NCBI GenBank assembly: GCA_964597315.1 | Contig: CAZQXD010000119.1 | Span: 1 to 5,691, forward strand | From: CAZQXD01 sp964597315 | GTDB lineage: Bacteria; Pseudomonadota; Gammaproteobacteria; Competibacterales; Competibacteraceae | Direction: 5' to 3' | Length of the DNA: 5,691 nt | Shown here: positions 1 through 5,691 of the stretch, one piece after another | How the letters are laid out: each line of letters opens with the position of its first letter | How positions within the stretch are numbered: position 1 is the first letter of the stretch | Notes under the pieces: generated by a model | What the model was told of the DNA's origin: nothing | What the model saw: only the letters and a program-made list of their open reading frames with translations | The model's database searches: none | Made by a program: the position numbers and the translations under genes

Positions 1-55
1 GAATACCGGCCTGTCACGCCGGGGGTCGCGGGTTCGAGTCCCGTCCGCTCCGCCA
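1..55 (+). tRNA. tRNA-Asp (GTC), 5'-truncated by window edge
   Basis: This is the 3' part of an aspartate tRNA gene. The anticodon GTC is at 13-15 within a seven-base loop flanked by a CCGGC/GCCGG stem. The T arm and the 3' acceptor strand follow, and the CCA end is encoded at 53-55. The visible 55 bases are identical to the corresponding part of the full copy at 107-183, so about 22 bases (the 5' acceptor strand and most of the D arm) lie outside the window. It is probably the first of two co-transcribed tRNA-Asp genes, since no terminator lies between them. Confidence 0.95.
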
Positions 56-106
56 AATCGTAAAATCAGTGCATACTCAGATACTGGGAAGCATTCGCCA
101 AAATCT

Positions 107-183
107 GGAGCGGTAGTTCAGTTGGTTAGAATACCGGCCTGTCACGCCGGGGGTCGCGGGTTCGAGTCCCGTCCGCTCCGCCA
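107..183 (+). tRNA. tRNA-Asp (GTC), complete
   Basis: This is a complete 77-base aspartate tRNA gene. The acceptor stem pairs GGAGCGG (107-113) with CCGCTCC (173-179), followed by discriminator G180 and encoded CCA at 181-183. The anticodon stem is 134-138 paired with 146-150, with anticodon GTC at 141-143. The T stem is 156-160 paired with 168-172 around the loop TTCGAGT. It is very close to E. coli tRNA-Asp. The 51-base spacer after the previous copy shows no terminator or convincing promoter, so the two are probably processed from one transcript ending at the terminator just downstream. Confidence 0.98.
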
Positions 184-194
184 TATCAGTGGGC

Positions 195-220
195 AAGGGT
201 GTCATTAGACACCCTTTTTT
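195..220 (+). terminator. Rho-independent terminator of the tRNA-Asp unit
   Basis: A seven-base-pair stem GGGTGTC (197-203) / GACACCC (208-214) encloses the tetraloop ATTA. It is extended by AA (195-196) pairing with the first two T of a six-T run (215-220). It begins 12 bases after the tRNA CCA end, which fits a terminator ending the tRNA transcript and separating it from ppiD. Confidence 0.92.
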
Positions 221-242
221 ATGCCCCCTCATCCCAGGTGAG

Positions 243-272
243 TTCTCAGAGCCAAGCCGGACGGGTTAAAAT
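243..272 (+). promoter_or_regulatory. Candidate sigma-70 promoter for ppiD
   Basis: The hexamer TAAAAT (267-272) matches the -10 consensus at five of six bases. TTCTCA (243-248) matches the -35 consensus at four of six, with an 18-base spacer. It lies between the tRNA terminator and ppiD, where a promoter is needed, and predicts a leader of roughly 45 bases. I found no better candidate in 221-323, but the -35 match is weak, so this is tentative. Confidence 0.35.
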
Positions 273-323
273 CCGTTCTATTCGAGCAGTCATCCACGAG
301 CACACCCAAGGTTCGGACGTCCC

Positions 324-2240
324 ATGCTACAGACTATCAGAGATCGAGCAACCGGCTGGATTGCATACATTATCATCGGCTTGTTGGTTATCCCCTTTGC
401 ACTCTGGGGTGTGAACGAGTATGTGACCGATGGGGCGCAGCTCGATGTGGCGCAGGTAGGGGACAACCCTGTTTCGATACAAGACTTCCAACGGGCCTAT
501 CAGCAGCAACGGCTACGGCTTCAGAATATGCTGGGTAACAGCTATGACCCCGCCCAAATTGACGAGCAGGCCTTGAAACAAGACGTTCTGAGTCAGCTTG
601 TGGATCAGGCCGTTCTGGAGCAGACTGCCAGCCAAGAAGGCTTGCGGGTGGGTGATCGACAACTCAATGGGGCGATCACCACTAATTCCGCATTTCAACG
701 CGATGGCGCGTTCGACCCCGAGTTGTATGAACAGATGCTCCGTTTCCAGGGTTTTAGCAAGCCTGGATACGAAGAACGATTGCGTCTATCCCTTTCAGTG
801 TCCCAACTGCGTGATGGAATCATCAATTCGGCGCTGGTCACCCAGCCGGATTTGGAAGACATCATCAGTCTTATTGGCCAGCAACGGGCCTTGAACTATC
901 TCGTGATTCCCATGGAAAACTATCGACGGCAAGTGGTGGTGAATGACTCGGAAGTCACGGCGTATTTCGAGGCTAATCAACGGGATTTTATGAGTCCTGA
1001 GCGGGTCAGGCTACGTTACCTGGAACTGAAGATTGACCAGATCATGACCGATATAGAAGTGGATGAGCAGGATCTGCGGCAAGCCTACCAGGAGCAACTG
1101 GGGCGTTTCACAAAAGAAGAATTACGCAGCGCATCCCATATTCTGGTGACGGTACCCAACGCTGCCGATCAGGCGGCGGTGGATCAGGCTCGGGCGCGGA
1201 CCGAGGAACTGCACCGCAAGATCAGCGACGGCGAGGAGACCTTCCAGGAAGTGATGCAAACCGCCGAAAGTGGTGATTTAGATGATGTGACAGGCGGTGA
1301 TCTTGGCGCCATCGAAAAAGGCGTCCTAGACCCGGCATTTGATCGGGCCTTGTTTGCCCTGAACGAGGTAGGTGACATCAGCGAGCCTGTACGCACCTCG
1401 TTTGGATTTCATTTGATTCGACTCGACGCGGTGGAGAAGGGCCAAGTGAAGCCCTTCGATGACGTTCGGGATGAATTGGCCCGTGAACTGAAACGGCGCA
1501 GAGCGGAAAGCCGATTTTATGATATGGCCGAGACGCTGGCCAACCTCAGCTATGAGAACCCTGATAATTTGGAGGCCGCCGCCCAGTCTCTGGGGCTGGA
1601 TATCCAGGAGAGTGAATGGTTGACCCGGGACGGTGGAGAAGGGGTTGGCCAGTACGCCAAGCTCATAGCGGCCGCATTCAGCGAGGATGTACTCAAGCGG
1701 GGTCTGAATAGCGAACCCATAGAGATCGAGCCGGACCATGTGATGGTGGTTCGGGTAGCCGAGCATAAGGAATCCAGCCCTCGCACCCTGGATGAGGCCC
1801 GTGACGATATTATCGTCGAGCTGACCCATCAGCGGGCGGAGGTCGCCTTGAAAGAGGCCGCAGCGGCCATAGTCAAGCGGGCTGCCAGCGGTGAATCACT
1901 CACCGAACTGGCAGAGGAGTTCGGGCTGGAAGTCACGTCCTTGGGCCTGGTGGGCCGTGACAACCCCACCGTACCCGAGCCACTATTGGCGGAGGCGTTC
2001 CGAGTGACCGCGCCCGTTGATGGACAAGTGTCGGCGGGGCAGGTAGAACTGCCTGACGGTGATTGGGCTGTATTCGTCATCGACGAGCTGGAACCCGGCA
2101 AATTAACCGATCTGCCGGAAGCCCAACGCGCCGCCCTCGCCCAGCGTCTGGCCAGCCAACAGGGTCTCGAACAGTTTCAGTCCTTGCTGGACAGTCTTCG
2201 TGGCAAGACCACTGTGGTGACCTATCCCGACAGGCTCTGA
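324..2240 (+). CDS. ppiD: PpiD-type periplasmic chaperone (SurA_N plus parvulin domain), membrane-anchored
   Basis: This 638-residue protein (E. coli PpiD is about 623) helps fold proteins emerging from the Sec translocon on the periplasmic side of the inner membrane. The N-terminus matches PpiD: a short basic cytoplasmic end, then one uncleaved membrane helix at about residues 12-34. Next comes a SurA-like chaperone domain (about 36-200), a parvulin domain (about 265-370) and a long helical C-terminal region with a second rotamase-like fold. The parvulin domain shows SHIL with His272, GGDLG at 324-328, Phe339 and GFHLI with His363. The ATG at 324 is the only possible start after an in-frame TAA at 267-269. 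The ribosome binding site is weak (AAGG at 308-311, 12 bases away). The gene follows a tRNA terminator and converges on fabI. Identity is secure; prolyl isomerase activity is not. Confidence 0.95.
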   Translation: MLQTIRDRATGWIAYIIIGLLVIPFALWGVNEYVTDGAQLDVAQVGDNPVSIQDFQRAYQQQRLRLQNMLGNSYDPAQIDEQALKQDVLSQLVDQAVLEQTASQEGLRVGDRQLNGAITTNSAFQRDGAFDPELYEQMLRFQGFSKPGYEERLRLSLSVSQLRDGIINSALVTQPDLEDIISLIGQQRALNYLVIPMENYRRQVVVNDSEVTAYFEANQRDFMSPERVRLRYLELKIDQIMTDIEVDEQDLRQAYQEQLGRFTKEELRSASHILVTVPNAADQAAVDQARARTEELHRKISDGEETFQEVMQTAESGDLDDVTGGDLGAIEKGVLDPAFDRALFALNEVGDISEPVRTSFGFHLIRLDAVEKGQVKPFDDVRDELARELKRRRAESRFYDMAETLANLSYENPDNLEAAAQSLGLDIQESEWLTRDGGEGVGQYAKLIAAAFSEDVLKRGLNSEPIEIEPDHVMVVRVAEHKESSPRTLDEARDDIIVELTHQRAEVALKEAAAAIVKRAASGESLTELAEEFGLEVTSLGLVGRDNPTVPEPLLAEAFRVTAPVDGQVSAGQVELPDGDWAVFVIDELEPGKLTDLPEAQRAALAQRLASQQGLEQFQSLLDSLRGKTTVVTYPDRL

Positions 2241-2241
2241 T

Positions 2242-3018
2242 TCAGATGGTGGCCACGTTGTTGAAGCCGGCATCCACGTAGCAAATCTCTCCGGTGATAC
2301 CCGAAGCCAGATCGGAGCACAGAAAGGCCGCTGTGTTGCCTACTTCGTCAATGCTCACCAATTTGCGCAATGGCGCCGCTTGTTCGAAGGCTTCCTGCAT
2401 TTTGCGAAAACCGCTGATGCCGGAAGCCGCCAGAGTCCGAATCGGCCCGGCGGAAATAGCGTTGACGCGGATACCCTGAGGCCCCAGAGATTGGGCCAGA
2501 TAACGAACATTCGCCTCCAGGCTGGCTTTGGCCACGCCCATGACGTTGTAATTGGGTACGGTTCGCACCGCTCCCAGATAGGTCATGGTGATCAAAGACC
2601 CCTGTCGGCCTTGCATCATGGGGCGGGCGGCCTTGGCCAGGGCGGTGAAGCTGTAGGAACTGATGTCGTGGCTGACCTGGAAACTCTCCCGGGTGATACT
2701 GTCCAAGTAGTCGCCTTCGAGGGCTTCCCGGGGCGCATAGGCTACCGAGTGAACCAGAATATCCAGGCCCTCCCAGTGTTGACCGAGGGCCTGGAAAACA
2801 GCATCAATCTCGGTATCGTTGGCCACGTCACAGGGTAGGCTGATGGAGCTGTCCAGCTCTGCGGCCATTTTTTCCACCCGGGGGCGCAGTTTGTCATTCT
2901 GGAAGGTGAAGGCCAGTTCCGCGCCTTCCCGGCGCATGGCCTGGGCCACCCCCCAGGCGATGGAGCGGTTGCTGGCCAGACCCACGATCAGGGCGCGTTT
3001 TCCAGCGAGAAAACCCAT
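2242..3018 (-). CDS. fabI: Enoyl-[acyl-carrier-protein] reductase (NADH), FabI
   Basis: FabI reduces trans-2-enoyl-ACP to acyl-ACP with NADH, the last step of each fatty acid elongation cycle, as a cytoplasmic tetramer. The 258-residue product starts MGFL like E. coli FabI (262 residues) and aligns along its length, with a shorter C-terminal tail. Visible motifs are the divergent glycine-rich nucleotide loop from Gly13, Gln40 of FQNDK, Asp64 of CDV, the active-site Tyr147 and the Tyr157-x6-Lys164 pair of the short-chain dehydrogenase fold, and the substrate-loop segment AGPIRTLAASG (190-200). The start is supported by AGGAG (complement of 3028-3032) nine bases upstream of the ATG. Ala93 replaces the Gly93 of E. 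coli. The gene converges on ppiD with one base between stop codons and is divergent from yejA. Confidence 0.97.
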   Translation of the reverse strand: MGFLAGKRALIVGLASNRSIAWGVAQAMRREGAELAFTFQNDKLRPRVEKMAAELDSSISLPCDVANDTEIDAVFQALGQHWEGLDILVHSVAYAPREALEGDYLDSITRESFQVSHDISSYSFTALAKAARPMMQGRQGSLITMTYLGAVRTVPNYNVMGVAKASLEANVRYLAQSLGPQGIRVNAISAGPIRTLAASGISGFRKMQEAFEQAAPLRKLVSIDEVGNTAAFLCSDLASGITGEICYVDAGFNNVATI

Positions 3019-3058
3019 GATGACAGACTCCTGTTGTTAGAGATGGTGAGCACTCTGC

Positions 3059-3064
3059 ATTCTA
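3059..3064 (-). promoter_or_regulatory. Candidate -10 box for fabI
   Basis: On the minus strand these bases read TAGAAT, five of six matches to the -10 consensus, and predict a fabI leader of about 33 bases that includes the AGGAG site. No good -35 hexamer sits 16-18 bases upstream (3081-3088 region). The promoter is therefore either activator-assisted or misassigned. Confidence 0.35.
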
Positions 3065-3075
3065 GTTTCGCAGCG

Positions 3076-3109
3076 GCCGGGAGGGTAGCAGACCCACCGG
3101 CTTGCTACC
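3076..3109. repeat. Overlapping inverted repeats in the fabI-yejA divergent region
   Basis: Two alternative hairpins share sequence. In the first, GCCGG (3076-3080) and GGGT (3083-3086) pair with ACCC (3092-3095) and CCGGC (3097-3101) around the loop AGCAG. In the second, GGTAGCA (3084-3090) pairs with TGCTACC (3103-3109) across 12 bases. Each uses bases needed by the other, so only one can form at a time. The element covers the expected -35 region of the fabI candidate promoter and ends four bases before the AGGA of yejA. It could be an operator, an RNA switch in the yejA leader, or coincidence in GC-rich DNA. No T run follows, so it is not a standard terminator. Confidence 0.4.
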
Positions 3110-3124
3110 ACATAGGATAGGTTA

Positions 3125-4960
3125 ATGGTTCGTATTCTGATTCCTTTTGACGCCGCGCCAGTGGTGGCGGCCCTGTCCATGCTGCTGATGACCCTTGTCG
3201 CCGGAGCGGCCGAACCACACCACGGTATCGCCATGTATGGCGAACCCAAGTACGGTCCCGGGTTCGAACATTTTGAGTATGTCAATCCAAACGCCCCCAA
3301 GGGGGGGGAGGCCCGGCTGGACGCACTGGGTAGCTTTGATACCTTGAACCCCTTTACGATCAAGGGCCGCCCGGCGACCGGGCTGGGCTTTGTATTCGAG
3401 ACCCTGGCCACCGGCAGCGACGATGAACCCTTTAGCTATTATGGCTTGATCGCCGAGACCATCGAAGTACCCCAAGACCGCTCCTACGTACTCTTTACCC
3501 TGCGTCCCGAAGCCCGTTTTCATGACGGCAGCCCCATCACCGCCGAGGATGTAATATTTTCTTTTCATCTATTGATAGAAAAAGGCGCCCCCCTGTACCG
3601 TTTCTACTACGCCAATGTGGCCAAGGCCGAAGCATTGGATGAACGACGGGTGAAGTTCACCTTCAGTTCTGGAAGCAATCGGGAACTGCCCCTGATCATG
3701 GGGCAATTACCGGTGTTGTCCAAAGACTACTGGCAGGATCGGGACTTCGAGGCCACCACCCTGGATGTGCCGGTAGGCAGCGGTCCCTACCGTATCGAAC
3801 GCTTCGAGACTGGGCGTCATATCGTTTATCAAAGGGACCCTGAGTATTGGGGCAAGGATCTGCCGCTAAACCGGGGGTTCTATAACTTCGACCGAATCCG
3901 TTATGACTACTTCCGGGATGCCACGGTCGCCTTGGAAGCGTTCAAGGCCGGCGCCTACGATATTCGTCGAGAGAATTCCGCCAAGCAGTGGGCCACCGGC
4001 TACGCATCCCCGGCCCTGGAGCAGGGGCTGATCAAGAAACTGGAAATACCCCATCAACGCCCGGCGCCCATGCAGGGCTTTGTCTATAATCTGCGCCGGT
4101 CTATGTTCCAGGATGCCCGAGTGCGTGAGGCCCTGGCCTACGCCTTTGATTTCCAATGGAGCAATCGCAATCTTTTCTACAATCAGTACACCCGCACCCG
4201 CAGTTACTTCGGCAACTCGGAACTGGAAGCCGAAGGTCTACCCGACGCCCAGGAATTGCACGTTCTGGAGTCGCTGCGCGAGCAACTCCCGGAACGAGTG
4301 TTTACACAAGCCTATCAGCCCCCGTCCAGCGACGGGTCCGGGGGCTTGCGGAACAATCTGCGTCAGGCCTTGGGCTTATTGCAAGAGGCCGGCTGGCGTT
4401 TCCAGGACCGTAAATTGGTGGATGGACAAGGCCGACCTTTCGAATTTGAGATTATTCTGGCGCAGCCTACCATGGAGCGGGTGGCCCTGCCCTTTGTACA
4501 GAATCTGGAGCGCTTGGGCATCACCGCCACGGTGCGGGTGGTGGACACCGCCCAATACCAGAACCGGCTCAATGACTACGACTTCGATATGATCGTGGAC
4601 AGGTGGCTGCAATCTGATTCTCCAGGCAACGAACAGCGGGAGTTCTGGGGCAGCGCCGCCGCCGACACCCCGGGAGGGCGCAATACCCCAGGTATCAAAA
4701 ACCCGGCGGTGGATCAATTGATCGAGTCCCTGATCGCCGCGCCCACCCGTGAGGACTTGGTAGCCCGGGTGCGCGCCCTGGACCGGGTGTTGCAATGGAA
4801 TTTCTACGTCATTCCCCATTTCTATTTGCCCTATGACCGGGTCGCCGTGTGGGACAAGTTCGGTCGACCGGCAGTCACCCCCAAGGATGGCGCTCAGCTC
4901 ACTGCCTGGTGGGTGGAGCCGGACAAGGCAGCGGCCTTGGATAGCCGGGCGGACCGCTGA
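3125..4960 (+). CDS. yejA: YejA-type periplasmic peptide-binding protein of an ABC importer (SBP_bac_5)
   Basis: This is the 611-residue solute receptor of a YejABEF-type peptide importer (E. coli YejA is about 604). Family members take up oligopeptides; E. coli YejABEF also imports microcin C. Residues 1-28 form a Sec signal peptide with a hydrophobic core at about 13-27 and a likely A-G-A cleavage site after residue 28. The n-region is short of positive charge (only Arg3) and holds Asp9. The family 5 signature lies at about 123-146 (FTLRPEARFHDG followed by ITAEDVIFSF). YejA-specific stretches include NPNAPKGG (54-61) and QGFVYNLRRSMF (317-328). The ATG is the first start after an in-frame TAG at 3113-3115, and AGGA (3114-3117) sits seven bases upstream. 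Substrate specificity cannot be read from sequence. yejB follows nine bases after the stop. Confidence 0.93.
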   Translation: MVRILIPFDAAPVVAALSMLLMTLVAGAAEPHHGIAMYGEPKYGPGFEHFEYVNPNAPKGGEARLDALGSFDTLNPFTIKGRPATGLGFVFETLATGSDDEPFSYYGLIAETIEVPQDRSYVLFTLRPEARFHDGSPITAEDVIFSFHLLIEKGAPLYRFYYANVAKAEALDERRVKFTFSSGSNRELPLIMGQLPVLSKDYWQDRDFEATTLDVPVGSGPYRIERFETGRHIVYQRDPEYWGKDLPLNRGFYNFDRIRYDYFRDATVALEAFKAGAYDIRRENSAKQWATGYASPALEQGLIKKLEIPHQRPAPMQGFVYNLRRSMFQDARVREALAYAFDFQWSNRNLFYNQYTRTRSYFGNSELEAEGLPDAQELHVLESLREQLPERVFTQAYQPPSSDGSGGLRNNLRQALGLLQEAGWRFQDRKLVDGQGRPFEFEIILAQPTMERVALPFVQNLERLGITATVRVVDTAQYQNRLNDYDFDMIVDRWLQSDSPGNEQREFWGSAAADTPGGRNTPGIKNPAVDQLIESLIAAPTREDLVARVRALDRVLQWNFYVIPHFYLPYDRVAVWDKFGRPAVTPKDGAQLTAWWVEPDKAAALDSRADR

Positions 4961-4972
4961 GGGCGAGAGGTG
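4959..4972 (+). promoter_or_regulatory. Ribosome binding site fixing a GTG start for yejB
   Basis: GAGGG (4959-4963) overlaps the TGA stop of yejA and lies six bases before GTG at 4970-4972. The yejB frame is the same as the yejA frame, so the yejA stop is the upstream limit and GTG is the only start codon between it and the conserved first membrane segment. The overlap suggests that translation of yejB is coupled to termination on yejA. Confidence 0.75.
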
Positions 4973-5691
4973 TTCGTCTATATCCTGCGCCGCTTGGCGC
5001 TAATACCCCTGACCCTGCTGGGCATCATCGCTATCAATTTCGTCTTCGCCCAGATCGCCCCCGGCGGGCCGGTGGAGCAGTTGCTGGCCCAGGTTCGGGA
5101 TACGGCGGTGGACGCCACGGCGCGGTTTACAGGGGGCGGAAGCGAGACCGTAAGCACCGCTCGGGCCGTCGGTCAGGCCGGTGGCGCCTATCGGGGCGCC
5201 CAAGGACTGGACCCGGAGTTCATCGCCCAGATTGAACAACAGTTCGGCTTTGACAAGCCCCCCCTGGAGCGGTTTTTGGGCATGGTGCGGGATTACCTGG
5301 TGTTCGATCTGGGTGAGAGCTATTACCGAAGCGAAGCGGTGCTGGACCTGGTTATGGAGAAATTGCCGGTGTCCATCTCCCTGGGGGTCTGGAGTACCCT
5401 GATCATCTATGTAATTTCCATTCCCCTAGGCGTGGCCAAGGCGGTGCGGGACGGCTCCCGCTTCGATGTGGTCACTAGCTCCCTGGTAATCGTGGGCTAT
5501 GCGGTGCCGGCTTTTCTGTTTGCCGTGTTGCTGATCGTGGTGTTCGCCGGGGGCAGTTACCTGGACTGGTTCCCGCTGCGGGGCCTAGTGTCCGACAACT
5601 GGGACCAATTGTCCTGGCCGGCCCGGATCGTTGATTACTTCTGGCATTTGACGCTGCCGGTCACCGCCATGGTGATCGGTGGATTCGCCGC
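4970..5691 (+). CDS. yejB: YejB-type peptide ABC transporter permease, 3'-truncated by window edge
   Basis: YejB is one of two inner-membrane subunits that move peptides delivered by YejA. The first 240 codons are visible, about two thirds of the family length (E. coli YejB is about 364), and the frame is still open at the end. The product begins (M)FVYILRRLALIP, with a first membrane helix at about 9-28 and the family motif APGGPV at 30-35. The periplasmic segment with GFDKP (93-97) follows, then helices at about 134-156 and 172-194, and the YejB-like stretch FPLRGLVSDNW (201-211). The ABC-contacting EAA loop lies beyond the window. The start is GTG with a ribosome binding site overlapping the yejA stop. 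yejE and yejF are the expected next genes. Confidence 0.94.
   Translation, partial: MFVYILRRLALIPLTLLGIIAINFVFAQIAPGGPVEQLLAQVRDTAVDATARFTGGGSETVSTARAVGQAGGAYRGAQGLDPEFIAQIEQQFGFDKPPLERFLGMVRDYLVFDLGESYYRSEAVLDLVMEKLPVSISLGVWSTLIIYVISIPLGVAKAVRDGSRFDVVTSSLVIVGYAVPAFLFAVLLIVVFAGGSYLDWFPLRGLVSDNWDQLSWPARIVDYFWHLTLPVTAMVIGGFA

Noticed and set aside
61..66. TAAAAT as a -10 box for the second tRNA-Asp gene
   Set aside because: No -35 match lies at the right distance, which would fall inside the first tRNA gene; co-transcription explains the arrangement better.
51..106. Repeated CGCCAAA at 52-57 and in the spacer near 96, suggesting a remnant of a third tRNA 3' end
   Set aside because: Only a few bases match, and no T arm or acceptor sequence precedes the second occurrence.
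199..414. Open frame on the + strand that could encode 71 residues upstream of and overlapping ppiD
   Set aside because: It starts inside the terminator hairpin, has no ribosome binding site, overlaps the ppiD start in another frame, and its translation looks like no protein family.
1326..1829. 167-codon open frame on the - strand
   Set aside because: It lies entirely within ppiD, whose frame is firmly identified; it is a shadow frame typical of GC-rich coding DNA.
2208..2218. Palindrome ACCACTGTGGT near the end of ppiD as a bidirectional terminator
   Set aside because: It has a single central base, so no hairpin loop can form, and there is no T run on either strand.
2380..2838. 152-codon open frame on the + strand
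   Set aside because: It is wholly antisense to fabI, with no ribosome binding site and a low-complexity Gly/His-rich translation typical of antisense shadows.
4080..4592. 170-codon open frame on the + strand, with another of 147 codons antisense at 4376-4819
   Set aside because: Both sit within yejA in other frames, and yejA has clear family motifs throughout.
5258..5264. C7 run in yejB (and a C6 run in yejA at 3588-3593) as phase-variable tracts
   Set aside because: They are short and arise from Pro-Pro-Leu or Ala-Pro-Leu codons usual at this GC content; only the longer G8 tract seemed worth noting.

Overview
This window looks like chromosomal housekeeping DNA from a gammaproteobacterium of moderately high GC (roughly 55-60 %, judged by eye). 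The evidence is a PpiD chaperone of the gammaproteobacterial type, a FabI that aligns closely with the E. coli and Pseudomonas enzymes, and a YejA/YejB pair that aligns well with E. coli YejAB. From memory, Pseudomonas aeruginosa has a similar neighbourhood (tRNA-Asp genes, ppiD, fabI, then a peptide ABC importer). The window therefore resembles a Pseudomonadales/Oceanospirillales-type arrangement, but I cannot name a genus.

Layout. Bases 1-183 hold the 3' part of one tRNA-Asp gene and a complete second copy, identical over the visible stretch and separated by 51 nt. A strong intrinsic terminator (195-220) closes that tRNA unit. The 103 nt after it hold a plausible promoter for ppiD. ppiD (324-2240, +) encodes an inner-membrane-anchored periplasmic chaperone with a parvulin domain. 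fabI (2242-3018, -) encodes enoyl-ACP reductase and converges on ppiD with only one base between the stop codons. A 106-bp divergent intergenic region (3019-3124) holds the fabI ribosome binding site, a candidate -10 box and overlapping inverted repeats. yejA (3125-4960, +) encodes a periplasmic peptide-binding protein. It is followed nine bases later by yejB (GTG start at 4970), an ABC permease gene cut off by the window end after 240 codons.

How the genes relate. PpiD works at the periplasmic face of the inner membrane on proteins leaving the Sec translocon. FabI completes each fatty acid elongation cycle in the cytoplasm. YejA captures peptides in the periplasm and passes them to a YejB-YejE permease with a YejF ATPase; yejE and yejF are expected just past the right edge. 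No shared pathway is evident. Three transcription units meet here: the tRNAs, then ppiD against fabI, then yejAB onward.

I see no mobile element, CRISPR array, phage gene or undescribed multi-gene system. The points most worth a second look are modest: a PpiD parvulin domain that keeps catalytic-type residues which E. coli PpiD lacks (by memory), two mutually exclusive hairpins between fabI and yejA, an Ala in FabI at the E. coli Gly93 position, and a run of eight G inside yejA.
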